Source: CAZPLZ01 sp964587525
GTDB lineage: Bacteria > Oederibacteriota > CAKKQC01
Length of the DNA: 53,172 bases
Assembly: GCA_964587525.1 (NCBI GenBank)
Contig: CAZPLZ010000001.1
Coordinates: 1-53,172 of the forward strand
Reading direction: 5' to 3'
Shown here piece after piece: positions 1-7,811 of this stretch. The position numbers and the translations under genes are program-made. How positions within the stretch are numbered: position 1 is the first letter of the stretch; every line of letters starts with the position of its first letter. The notes beneath the pieces were generated by a model that saw nothing but the letters and a program-made list of their open reading frames with translations, ran no database searches and was not told the DNA's origin.

Positions 1-840
1 TGGGCAAGCGCCTACACCCTTCCCCCCTACCACCTTCGCCGGCATCAGGGGCTGCTCCGGTATCTCGTCATGCGCGAAGGCAAGCGCACCGGGCAGTTGC
101 TGGTGATCCTGGTGACTGCCCCGCCGCCTGATCCGGGGGCGTTCGAGGCCTTGCTCGCTGAACTGGCTGGCCGGTTGAAGCCGCTGGGCGTGACCTCGTT
201 TCTGTGGAGCGTGACGGAGCGTCAGGCTGACCTCGCCGTCGGAGAGATCCGGAGCGTGCTCTTTGGTGAACCGCACTTTACGGAGCGGCTGGGGGGGATG
301 ACCTTCAATCTCTCGCCCTATGCGTTCTTCCAGCCTCATGTGGAGATGGCGGACAAGTTGATCGAGCGCGCCCGGGAGCTGCTGGGGAGTGGCTGGGAGA
401 TGCTTGTGGACCTGTACTGCGGGGCGGGGGGCCTGACCTTCACGCTCGCCTCCCATGCGAAGCGTGTCATTGGCGTTGAGCTGGAACCGGCCGCCGTGGA
501 GGACGCGAAGAGGAACGCGGCCCTGAACGGCTTGACCCATTGTCAGTTCGTGGCGGAGGACGCCTTGACGTTTCTCCGCCGCTTTTCCGACTACTCGTTC
601 TTAGGTGATCGCTGGGCTGTGGTGCTGGATCCGCCTCGAGCCGGCATGCATCCCAAGATGGCGGCACAGGTGTTGCGCGTGGCGCCACCGGCTATCCTCT
701 ACGTCTCCTGCAGTCCAAAGAAACTGGCTGAAGATCTGGGAGTGTTGTCCCGGTCCTACCAGTTGGAGGAAATCACCCCGTACGACTTTTTCCCGCAGAC
801 CCCTCACGTGGAAGTGCTCGTCAAGCTCACGAGGAAGTAG
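1..840 (+). CDS. rlmD: 23S rRNA (uracil-5-)-methyltransferase, RlmD/TrmA family, 5' end outside window
   Basis: SAM-dependent methyltransferase that makes 5-methyluridine in rRNA or tRNA. The reading frame is open from base 1, and the first codons already match the family (LLRYLVMREG), so the gene starts before the window and the ATG at 70 is internal. Visible motifs in order: SAM-binding DLYCGAGGLT (about 412-441), DPPRAGMHPK (about 628-657), and the catalytic cysteine loop YVSCSPKKL (about 700-726). The 279 visible residues cover the C-terminal catalytic half; the TRAM domain and iron-sulfur cysteines that separate RlmD from TrmA or RlmC are not visible, so the exact target base is uncertain. 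Confidence 0.9.
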   Translation, partial: WASAYTLPPYHLRRHQGLLRYLVMREGKRTGQLLVILVTAPPPDPGAFEALLAELAGRLKPLGVTSFLWSVTERQADLAVGEIRSVLFGEPHFTERLGGMTFNLSPYAFFQPHVEMADKLIERARELLGSGWEMLVDLYCGAGGLTFTLASHAKRVIGVELEPAAVEDAKRNAALNGLTHCQFVAEDALTFLRRFSDYSFLGDRWAVVLDPPRAGMHPKMAAQVLRVAPPAILYVSCSPKKLAEDLGVLSRSYQLEEITPYDFFPQTPHVEVLVKLTRK

Positions 841-850
841 TTGCAGGTCT

Positions 851-859
851 TGCTACAAT
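851..859 (+). promoter_or_regulatory. Extended -10 element of the gene at 866
   Basis: TGC followed by TACAAT matches an extended -10 (TGn-TAnnnT). It ends 6 bases before the ATG at 866, so transcription would start at or next to the first base of the start codon. No Shine-Dalgarno sequence is visible, consistent with a leaderless message. Inference from spacing only. Confidence 0.45.
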
Positions 860-865
860 GGCACG

Positions 866-2587
866 ATGTTTTTGACAAGTTTCTCAGCACTGGTGTGTGC
901 AATTGTTATCCTGACTCCATCCCTGGCCCTGGCGGCGCCCCCACAGCGGTACATTCCCGCCCCGGCGGGTAAACCCTATTTCATGTTGAACATTGTCTTC
1001 AGGCCCTTTGTTCGCAAGTTTGGTTTCTCCGAGTTCAAGTCTTCGGAGACGGCGGACATTCACCCTCTCGACGCTGGCAAGCCCAGGCCGGGTACGCTGG
1101 GAAGCACCTGGGGGGCGAACACGCTCGAGATCGGGACCATGGCCGGTTACGGGGTCGGTTCGCTGTGGTTTCTGCGTTCCATGGACCTCTCGCTCTATCT
1201 CCCGTTCTACTTTCGTGACTACACGTGGATCCGCTATCTGGTGACCAGCGATTCGCCGCCGGACTTTGGAGCCGCATGGTCAGTGGCCACCCTCCACCCC
1301 AGTTTGAAAAAAGGAGCGGGCGGCAAGGGCATCGGTGATGTGACGCTCGGCGCGATGGCCCTGCTCTTCGGAGATCCCGGAGCCGGGTCCTCGGTGAGCG
1401 GCGCCCTCAAGATCTCGCTCCCATCCTCGCCGTCCGCGCACGAGAGCTTCGTGAAGATCCTGCACGGTGAGGAGACCAGCCTTGGCGGGGGTGCAGGGGT
1501 GCCGCGGCTGATCCCGGCCCTGTCCGCCATCAAGAAGGTAGCGGGCCAGCGCGTGTACTTAAACCTTGAATACGCCTTACCGCTGGGCACGGAAACGTTC
1601 TCGTTCTTTAACCCATCCCGTCCCTCCCCCCCTGGAGGGGAGGATGGCTCGTACACGGAATATACGGATTCAAACAAGAAGTTCGACGAGGAGATCAAGC
1701 TGGGCGGGACGATTCAGGGCACGCTGGGCCTGAAGACCACATTGAATTACTTTGGGGTGACGCCCGGGATCGAGGTCAACTTCAGAAAAATCCAGAAAGC
1801 CTCATGGAAGGAAAACGGTGTGGATGGCACGGCGCCGCCGCAGCCGTTCCCCGCTTCCCAGTATCCCACCCACACCCCGGAGTTCCTGCGCTATGCGGCC
1901 TGGGCGATCGGCGACCTCGCGCTCAAAGACAACACAGAGATGGGGATCGGGCTGGTGGGGACGGCCCGGATCGGGACGAGCGATCTGATCAAGTTTGGGG
2001 TGTCCTATATCACAAACTCCTTCGGGCCGGCCATCGAGTTCAAGATCGTGTTCATGAGCCTGTTCGTGGAAAAACCGGAGGATGAGAGTGTGGAGCCAGG
2101 CGACATACGGGTAAAGGAAGTAGAGTTCTCGCCGGTGCTCGCCGCGCCGCCGCCGCCCACCGGAAGGATTCGCATCGGGGTGACCCTCCCCGCGTTCGGG
2201 GTGGGGATCAGCCAGGAAGAGCTTGACTGGGTTGTCCGCCGGCTCCGGCGTGAGATGAGGAGGCTGCGCGGATACGACCTGATGTCCGAGAAGGAGATGG
2301 CGCAACTGGCGTCTCGCCCCTGCGGGGATGTGAACTGCGGCACCAACTTCGGCCGGGCGCTCAATCTGCAGGCGATGGTGGTGAGCCGGCTTTACCGGGT
2401 GGGTGATCCCCAAACCCCGGGCTCCGGGGGGTTCGCACTGACGGTCCAGTTGATCAACGTTAACGACGGCACCGTGTCTTCGTCCGAAGCGATCAGCGCC
2501 ACCCGGCTGAAGGATCTCAAGCCGCAGCTCCCCGATCTCTTTCAGCGGATGACCGAGCAAGCTCCTCCGCTGTCTCCAACCAACTGA
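866..2587 (+). CDS. Secreted beta-barrel-like protein with C-terminal FlgO/TolB-like domain
   Basis: 573-residue envelope protein of unknown role. I chose the ATG at 866 because it opens directly on a signal peptide (hydrophobic residues 5-21, cleavage near ALA-A at about 23); the same frame is open further upstream but that part lies inside the methyltransferase gene. Residues about 30-420 have alternating aromatic/polar segments and glycine-rich strands, as in transporter-like outer membrane barrels. From about residue 430 a second domain begins (RIRIGVTLPAFG), with a cysteine pair CGDVNCG (about 487 and 492) and the pattern LNLQAMVVSRLY...LINVNDG. This resembles the small domains related to TolB N-terminus, FlgO and CsgG. 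A surface sensor or assembly factor is possible; no function is claimed. Confidence 0.7.
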   Translation: MFLTSFSALVCAIVILTPSLALAAPPQRYIPAPAGKPYFMLNIVFRPFVRKFGFSEFKSSETADIHPLDAGKPRPGTLGSTWGANTLEIGTMAGYGVGSLWFLRSMDLSLYLPFYFRDYTWIRYLVTSDSPPDFGAAWSVATLHPSLKKGAGGKGIGDVTLGAMALLFGDPGAGSSVSGALKISLPSSPSAHESFVKILHGEETSLGGGAGVPRLIPALSAIKKVAGQRVYLNLEYALPLGTETFSFFNPSRPSPPGGEDGSYTEYTDSNKKFDEEIKLGGTIQGTLGLKTTLNYFGVTPGIEVNFRKIQKASWKENGVDGTAPPQPFPASQYPTHTPEFLRYAAWAIGDLALKDNTEMGIGLVGTARIGTSDLIKFGVSYITNSFGPAIEFKIVFMSLFVEKPEDESVEPGDIRVKEVEFSPVLAAPPPPTGRIRIGVTLPAFGVGISQEELDWVVRRLRREMRRLRGYDLMSEKEMAQLASRPCGDVNCGTNFGRALNLQAMVVSRLYRVGDPQTPGSGGFALTVQLINVNDGTVSSSEAISATRLKDLKPQLPDLFQRMTEQAPPLSPTN

Positions 2588-2607
2588 TCCCTAGCGGCTT
2601 CAAGGAT

Positions 2608-4017
2608 ATGAGAGGACACGGGATCGTATTCGGGACGGATGGCTGGCGTGACCTCATCGCTGGAGGGTTCACCGTGGACCGGCTTTCGATCGTCGCGCAG
2701 GCGTTCGCTGACTGGCTGAATGTACGTCGCCGGCCCCGCTCCAAAGTCCTGGTTGGATACGACGGGAGATTCGGCGGGGAGAGGTTTGCCATGGCTGCGG
2801 CACAGGTTCTGGTTGGCAACGGGTTTCGTGCGGACGTGGTGTCCGGTCCGACCCCCACGCCGGCGGTGTCATGGTGGATTATTCAGAAACGTTACGCGGC
2901 GGGCCTCATGGTCACCGCGAGCTATAACCCGCCGGCGTACAGCGGGGTGAAGATCAAGCCGCACTTCGGCGGGTTGCCCGATGAAACAGTCATCGGTCCC
3001 ATTGTGGCCCGGCTCGGCGCGCGGACACCGAAGGTTGGCGATGCTGGGGCGATCCAGCGGGTCACCTTTCTGAAAGCGTACCTCCGTCAACTGCGGCAAT
3101 TCGTGGACTTCAAGGCGCTGAAACGCTTGAGGGGTGTCGTGGTGTCGGACCCCATGGGTGGCGCGCAGGCTGGGCTGCTAGCCCGGGTGCTGAAGGGAAC
3201 CCCGCTCAAGGTGGCGGCGATCCATGATCGCCTCGACCCGCTCTTCTGCGGGCTTGAGGCGCCTGAGCCTGTGGAGAAGAACCTTAAAGATCTCAAGGAG
3301 GCGGTGCGCCGCAGCCGGGCCCGGCTGGGGATTGCGACCGACGGGGATGGCGACCGGGTGGGCATCGTGGATGATGGGGGGCGGTTCGTGACACCCCACC
3401 TGGTGTTTGCCCTGCTGTTGCTGTTCATGGTGCGCTTCCGCAAGCTGTCCGGCGGTGTGGTGAAAACTGTCTCAGGGAGTTATCTCCTTGACCGCATCGC
3501 ACGGGCCCACGGACTTAAAGTTCATGAAACCCCGGTGGGGTTTAAGCACATCTGCAAGCTGATGCTGAAAGAACAGATTGTCATGGGTGGCGAGGAGAGC
3601 GGCGGTGTGGGGTTTCAGGGGTACATCCCGGAGCGCGACGGCCTGCTGGCGGGGCTGCTGTTCTTGGAGCTGCTCGCGAAGTCGGGGAAGAGCTGCCGGC
3701 AGCTCATCGCGGACCTGAGGAGGGAATTTGGCTCCTCGCACTACCTACGCCTCGATGCGCATCACGCGCATGCAGCAGGCGCGCTCAAGCGCCTTCAAGC
3801 GGATCCGCCCTCCCGCGTGGGGGGGGAACGGGTGGCGAGGGTGAACACCCTGGATGGGCTCAAGCTCATCCTGCCGGACGATGCGTGGCTGCTCTTCCGT
3901 GCCTCAGGCACGGAGCCGCTCTTGCGCATCTACGCTGAATCCAGTAGCTCCGCCAGGACCCGCCGGCTGCTCAAGGCTGGGACCGCCCTGGCTGGGGTGG
4001 GGCGACAAAGCCTTTAG
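2608..4017 (+). CDS. Phosphoglucomutase/phosphomannomutase (alpha-D-phosphohexomutase)
   Basis: Interconverts hexose 1- and 6-phosphates for nucleotide-sugar and polysaccharide synthesis. The 469-residue length and all four domain signatures fit: N-terminal FGTDGWRD, phosphoserine loop TASYNPPAYSG (the family usually has TASHNP, so His is Tyr here), Mg-binding DGDGDR, sugar-binding loop GGEESGG, and the phosphate-binding FRASGTEPLLR near the C-terminus. GEESGG and the short length favour the phosphoglucomutase-like group, but substrate cannot be set from sequence. It starts 20 bases after the barrel gene and is followed by a hydrolase after 12 bases, so the three are probably co-transcribed. 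Confidence 0.9.
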   Translation: MRGHGIVFGTDGWRDLIAGGFTVDRLSIVAQAFADWLNVRRRPRSKVLVGYDGRFGGERFAMAAAQVLVGNGFRADVVSGPTPTPAVSWWIIQKRYAAGLMVTASYNPPAYSGVKIKPHFGGLPDETVIGPIVARLGARTPKVGDAGAIQRVTFLKAYLRQLRQFVDFKALKRLRGVVVSDPMGGAQAGLLARVLKGTPLKVAAIHDRLDPLFCGLEAPEPVEKNLKDLKEAVRRSRARLGIATDGDGDRVGIVDDGGRFVTPHLVFALLLLFMVRFRKLSGGVVKTVSGSYLLDRIARAHGLKVHETPVGFKHICKLMLKEQIVMGGEESGGVGFQGYIPERDGLLAGLLFLELLAKSGKSCRQLIADLRREFGSSHYLRLDAHHAHAAGALKRLQADPPSRVGGERVARVNTLDGLKLILPDDAWLLFRASGTEPLLRIYAESSSSARTRRLLKAGTALAGVGRQSL

Positions 4018-4029
4018 ACGGCTGGTGGC

Positions 4030-4896
4030 ATGGGCGTAAGTCTCCTCAAGTTTGCCGGTTCCGGCCTGCTCGTGTACGCGGCGCTGGTGGCGATCGTGGC
4101 GCTGGCGCAGCGACGGCTCATTTATTTTCCGTCTCATGAGTATCCTGTGACGCCGGCTGATTTCGGCCTGCCCTACGAGGAGCACGTGCTCACGGCCGCC
4201 GATGGGGTCAGGCTGGCTGCCTGGTGGGTCCCGGCAGAATCGGCTGTGGCTCCAGTGGTCCTCTGCTTTCACGGCAATGCCACGAACATCTCGGGGATGA
4301 TCGGCCATGCCGCAGTGTTTAAGGCCCGAGGGTTCGCGTGCCTTCTGGCAGAGTACCGGGGGTACGGGCGTAGCTCAGGCTACCCTACGGAGGAAGGTGT
4401 ATATCGCGATGCCTCAGCCGCATACCACTGGCTGATGTCACGCGGCGTATCGCCGCAGCGCCTCATGCTCTACGGGCACTCCCTCGGTGCCGCGGTGGCG
4501 GCGTGGCTGGCGGCGGAGCAGGCCACAGCCGGCACGGTGCTGGAAGGCTCGTTTCCCAGCATCCACGCGATGGCGCGACACCATTACTGGTGGATGTATG
4601 CGCCGGAGGCGGTCATCCAGGACAAATTTCCGACCGCACGGCATGTGGCGCGGGCGCGCTGTCCGGTGCTGGTTGTGCATGGCGAGGACGACGAGGTGGC
4701 ACCCTTCAAGTTCGGACAGGCTGTGTTCGCGGCTGCTTCACCGCCGAAGACGTTCTGCGCTGTGCCGGGCGCGGCGCACAATACCCTCGGCCTGGAGTTT
4801 CCGGAAGGCGCCGCGGCGTTCGACCGGTTTGTGGCGGATTGCCTGAGCACGGTCGATCCCCCTCTCCTTTCTCCCTCTCCCCCCAAGGGGGGGTGA
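4030..4896 (+). CDS. Membrane-anchored alpha/beta hydrolase (BEM46/ABHD13-like)
   Basis: 288-residue serine hydrolase. A single N-terminal hydrophobic helix (about residues 5-24) should anchor it in the membrane, followed by the fold core: oxyanion region CFHGNATN, AEYRGYGRSSG, nucleophile elbow GHSLGAA, acidic residue in VVHGEDDEVAP, and catalytic histidine in GAAHNTL. These match the BEM46-type hydrolases; the natural substrate is unknown (lipid or peptide ester). The last 12 or so residues (PPLLSPSPPKGG) are low complexity and are encoded by the left arm of the inverted repeat just downstream, so the native C-terminus may have been extended by that repeat. Confidence 0.8.
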   Translation: MGVSLLKFAGSGLLVYAALVAIVALAQRRLIYFPSHEYPVTPADFGLPYEEHVLTAADGVRLAAWWVPAESAVAPVVLCFHGNATNISGMIGHAAVFKARGFACLLAEYRGYGRSSGYPTEEGVYRDASAAYHWLMSRGVSPQRLMLYGHSLGAAVAAWLAAEQATAGTVLEGSFPSIHAMARHHYWWMYAPEAVIQDKFPTARHVARARCPVLVVHGEDDEVAPFKFGQAVFAAASPPKTFCAVPGAAHNTLGLEFPEGAAAFDRFVADCLSTVDPPLLSPSPPKGG

Positions 4897-4946
4897 GTGG
4901 TCGCGAAGCGACCGAGGCGCCAAAGGCAGGAGAGGGTGAGGGGGGA
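4858..4946 (+). repeat. GC-rich imperfect inverted repeat with central hairpin (REP/MITE-like)
   Basis: A pyrimidine-rich left arm (CCCCCTCTCC from 4858, continuing in C/T to about 4884) is matched by a purine-rich right arm (GGAGAGGG at 4929-4936 and following G run). Between them lies the perfect hairpin GGTCGC-GAA-GCGACC (4899-4913). It sits between convergent genes and overlaps the 3' end of the hydrolase gene. Arms of this type are common in dispersed bacterial palindromic elements; it could also help terminate transcription, but there is no T-run. Confidence 0.55.
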
Positions 4947-4949
4947 AGG

Positions 4950-5750
4950 TTAGGTTCCGATCACTCCTTCCAGCGGGCTGGAAGCCGTCGCGTAGAGTTT
5001 TTTCGGGATGCGGCCGGCTTGGTAGGCGAGCCGGCCGGCTTCCACCGCCAGCTTCATGGCCAGGGCCATCTTGAGGGGGTCCTTCGCCCCGGCCACCGCG
5101 GTGTTGAGCAGCACCGCCGTGCAGCCCAGCTCCAGCACGACCGCGACGTCGGAGGCGGTCCCGACGCCCGCGTCCACGATGACCGGGACCTTCACATGTT
5201 CCAGAATAATCTTGAGGTTGTACGGATTGCGGATGCCTAGACCTGACCCGATCGGCGCCGCCAGCGGCATGACGGCCGGGCATCCGAGGTCCTCGAGCTG
5301 TTTGCACAACACCGGGTCGTCCATGGTATACGGCAGCACCGTGAAGCCTTCGCGCACCAGCTCGCGTGCCGCCTCCAGGGTGCCGGCTGAGTCTGGCATG
5401 AGAGTCCGCTCGTCGCCGATCACCTCGAGTTTGAGCAGCGAGGTTCCCAGCGCTTCTCGCGCCAGGTGGGCGGTCAGGATCGCATCCTTAGCCGTGTAGC
5501 ACCCCGCGGTGTTGGGGAGCAGGGTGATCTTCCTCCGGTCGATTAAGTCCAGCAGAGACGGCTGGCTCTTGTCCTTGAGGTTGACCCGGCGGACCGCCAC
5601 CGTGACGACCTCGGTTCCCGAAAGCTCGTGAGCCTGCTGCATGATCTCGAACGAGGAGTACTTGCCTGTTCCGAGGATCAGGCGTGAATGGAGCTCCACG
5701 CTGCCGAGCCGCCAGGTGTCTACGGCGGGAGAAGCTGCTGTCACGTTCAT
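4950..5750 (-). CDS. thiG: Thiazole synthase ThiG
   Basis: TIM-barrel enzyme that builds the thiazole phosphate ring of thiamine from deoxyxylulose 5-phosphate, dehydroglycine and ThiS thiocarboxylate. 266 residues, the usual length. Family motifs: LILGTGKY near the N-terminus (the lysine in this segment is near the start of strand 1), EVVTVAVRRVN, LLPNTAGCYTA, KLEVIGDERTLMPD, and phosphate-binding PIGSGLGI and DAGVGTASD. Its ATG overlaps the mtnA stop (ATGA at 5747-5750), so translation is probably coupled. No thiS, thiF or thiH is nearby, so the sulfur donor must be encoded elsewhere. Confidence 0.95.
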   Translation of the reverse strand: MNVTAASPAVDTWRLGSVELHSRLILGTGKYSSFEIMQQAHELSGTEVVTVAVRRVNLKDKSQPSLLDLIDRRKITLLPNTAGCYTAKDAILTAHLAREALGTSLLKLEVIGDERTLMPDSAGTLEAARELVREGFTVLPYTMDDPVLCKQLEDLGCPAVMPLAAPIGSGLGIRNPYNLKIILEHVKVPVIVDAGVGTASDVAVVLELGCTAVLLNTAVAGAKDPLKMALAMKLAVEAGRLAYQAGRIPKKLYATASSPLEGVIGT

Positions 5751-6886
5751 CTGGAACGTATTGTAAGGCCGCGGACGGCCTTGCGCCTAGTGGATGATAC
5801 ACCATCTTTAAACTTCGCCACATGCGTGGGCGTACCTCGACGGTTCACCAGCTTGGGCAGCGACGTCGCGTATGGCGGCCGGGCCACCCCGCGGTCGGTG
5901 ATGATAGCGGTGATCAGTGATCCTGGCGTGACATCAAACGCCGGGTGGGCAGCCTTGATGCCGTTCGGCGCGATCCGCGTCGTGCCCACCTGGACCATTT
6001 CCTGGGTTGAGCGCTCCTCGATAGGAATGTCCTCTCCACGTTTTGTGGCCAAGTCGATCGTCGAGATGGGAGCGGCCACATAAAAGGGGATCCGGTGTAT
6101 GCGCGCCAGTTCGGCCAGGGGGTATGTGCCGATCTTGTTGGCGGTATCACCACGTGCCGTGATGCGGTCCGCACCGACCACGACCTCGCTCACCTGGCCG
6201 CGCTGCATGAAGTGCCCAGCCATGTTATCGGCGATCAACACGAACGGGATACGTTCCTGCTTGAGTTCCCAGGCGGTGAGTCGCGCTCCTTGCAGGTATG
6301 GCCGTGTCTCGTCAACGAACACGAGCTTGATTTTCCCCTGCGCGTGGGCGGCCCGGATCACACCCAGCGCTGTCCCGTACCCCGCGGTCGCGAGCCCGCC
6401 GGTGTTGCAGTGGGTGAGCACATTGGCCTGCGGCTTCAAGAGCCTGGCGCCCAACTGGCCCATGGCCCTGTTGGCGGCCAGATCTTCCGCCTCGATTGCG
6501 CGTGCCTCCTGCTCCACGCGGTCGCGGATCCGTGAGGGCGGGGCGGTGAGGATACCGCAGGCTGCGTTCAGAATCCGTTTAACAGCCCAGGCTAAATTCA
6601 CCGCGGTGGGGCGCGTGCGCACCAGCTTGCCCGCGGCACGCTTGAGATCCGCCAGCAGGGCCTGGCCGGTGCGGCCTTGAGAGGCCTGCCCCGCCAGCGC
6701 CATGCCGTAGGCCGCGGCCACGCCAATGGCGGGAGCTCCCCGGATTCTCATGGCCTGAATAGCCTGGCCTACCTGGTCTGCGGTCGTACAGGTGAACCAC
6801 CGTTCGCGGGCAGGGAGGGCAAGCTGGTCCAGCAGGCGCAGGGTTTTTCCAGTCCAACGCAGCGGGGTGATCTCCCGTTTCTTCAT
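5747..6886 (-). CDS. mtnA: S-methyl-5-thioribose-1-phosphate isomerase MtnA
   Basis: Isomerises 5-methylthioribose 1-phosphate to methylthioribulose 1-phosphate in methylthioadenosine salvage. Motifs: MRIRGAPAIGVAAAYG, THCNTGGLATAG (catalytic Cys), DETRPYLQGARLTAWEL, DNMAGHFM, and VVGADRITARGDTANKIG (catalytic Asp). I start at the ATG at 6886, giving KREITPLRW as the usual N-terminus (379 residues). A TTG at 6907, exactly abutting the upstream stop codon, would add seven residues and cannot be excluded. It lies in an operon: phosphorylase - mtnA - thiG. Confidence 0.93.
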   Translation of the reverse strand: MKKREITPLRWTGKTLRLLDQLALPARERWFTCTTADQVGQAIQAMRIRGAPAIGVAAAYGMALAGQASQGRTGQALLADLKRAAGKLVRTRPTAVNLAWAVKRILNAACGILTAPPSRIRDRVEQEARAIEAEDLAANRAMGQLGARLLKPQANVLTHCNTGGLATAGYGTALGVIRAAHAQGKIKLVFVDETRPYLQGARLTAWELKQERIPFVLIADNMAGHFMQRGQVSEVVVGADRITARGDTANKIGTYPLAELARIHRIPFYVAAPISTIDLATKRGEDIPIEERSTQEMVQVGTTRIAPNGIKAAHPAFDVTPGSLITAIITDRGVARPPYATSLPKLVNRRGTPTHVAKFKDGVSSTRRKAVRGLTIRSR

Positions 6887-6907
6887 ACTGACCGGGTACT
6901 TCTTCAA

Positions 6908-7744
6908 TTAAAGGGGCAGGCGTCCTACGGCCTTGCGCATGAGCAGGGTCAGCTTGGGTTCCGCCTCCTGGGCGATCCGGATGATTTCCTGGATATTGGC
7001 GGGCTTCAGCGCGTCCGCCACGCACCGATCCGTGATCACCGAGACCCCTAGAACTTTTAAGCCTGCGTGCCTCGCCACGATGACTTCCGGTACCGTGGAC
7101 ATACCGATGGCGTCAGCGCCGATCGTGGCGAGCATACGGTACTCCGCCGCGGTTTCCAGACACGGTCCGGTCATGGCGGCGTAGACCCCCGCGTGGCATC
7201 GCAGCTTCTCCTCGCGCGCGATACCGAGTGCCAGCTTGCGTAATTCCTTGTCGTAACAGTTGTACAGGTCGGGATAACGGGGCCCCAGCGAGTCAACGTT
7301 GGGCCCGATGAGCGGGTTGTCGCCCATCAGGTTGATGTGATCCTCGATCAGCATGAGGTCGCCTGGGTCAAGCCGCCGGTTGATGGCCCCGGCCGCGTTG
7401 GACACCAGCAGGATTTTTGCGCCCAGCGCGTGCATCGCGCGCACCGGAAAGGTGATCTCCTGGAGCGTGTAGCCTTCGTACCGGTGAAAGCGTCCAGACA
7501 TGGCCACCACGTTTCGGCCTTCCAGCGAGCCCAGCAGCAGCTTGCCGGTGTGGGTTTCCACGGTGGAGCGGACAAACCCTGGGATCTGCTCATAAGGAAT
7601 GGTGGTTTCGACCTTGATCTCCTTGGAGAGCCCTCCCAACCCGGTGCCAAGAATAATGGCCACTTGAGGTTCCAGCTTGGTCTGCCGCCGGACTGCGGCG
7701 ACCGCTTGTTGGACAGCTTCAGCGGTAACGGGCTGCGGACTCAT
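6908..7744 (-). CDS. Class I (trimeric) purine nucleoside phosphorylase, possibly methylthioadenosine-acting
   Basis: Phosphorolyses a purine nucleoside to base and ribose 1-phosphate. 278 residues, with class I signatures: ILGTGLGGL, RFHRYEGY, VSNAAGAIN, TGPCLETAAEYRML (base-binding Glu) and IGMSTVPEV. The residue equivalent to human PNP Asn243 appears to be Asp (GVSVITD, Asp239 at 7028-7030). In this superfamily Asn reads 6-oxopurines and Asp is used by methylthioadenosine phosphorylase for adenine. Together with mtnA starting right after its stop codon, this suggests the enzyme supplies methylthioribose 1-phosphate to MtnA. Overall it resembles PNP more than MTAP, so specificity is an inference. 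Confidence 0.88.
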   Translation of the reverse strand: MSPQPVTAEAVQQAVAAVRRQTKLEPQVAIILGTGLGGLSKEIKVETTIPYEQIPGFVRSTVETHTGKLLLGSLEGRNVVAMSGRFHRYEGYTLQEITFPVRAMHALGAKILLVSNAAGAINRRLDPGDLMLIEDHINLMGDNPLIGPNVDSLGPRYPDLYNCYDKELRKLALGIAREEKLRCHAGVYAAMTGPCLETAAEYRMLATIGADAIGMSTVPEVIVARHAGLKVLGVSVITDRCVADALKPANIQEIIRIAQEAEPKLTLLMRKAVGRLPL

Positions 7745-7811
7745 GATGCGTTCTGTTTCTCAAATCGACAGCCACAAGGATACCATACCGACCTCTCCGG
7801 TCAAACGGCTT

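Noticed and set aside
605..865. Upstream extension of the barrel gene (start at 605)
   Set aside because: It lies inside the methyltransferase gene in another frame; the signal peptide begins exactly at ATG 866.
1802..2560. 252-codon minus-strand ORF
   Set aside because: Antisense to the barrel gene, with no recognisable domain and shadow-type composition.
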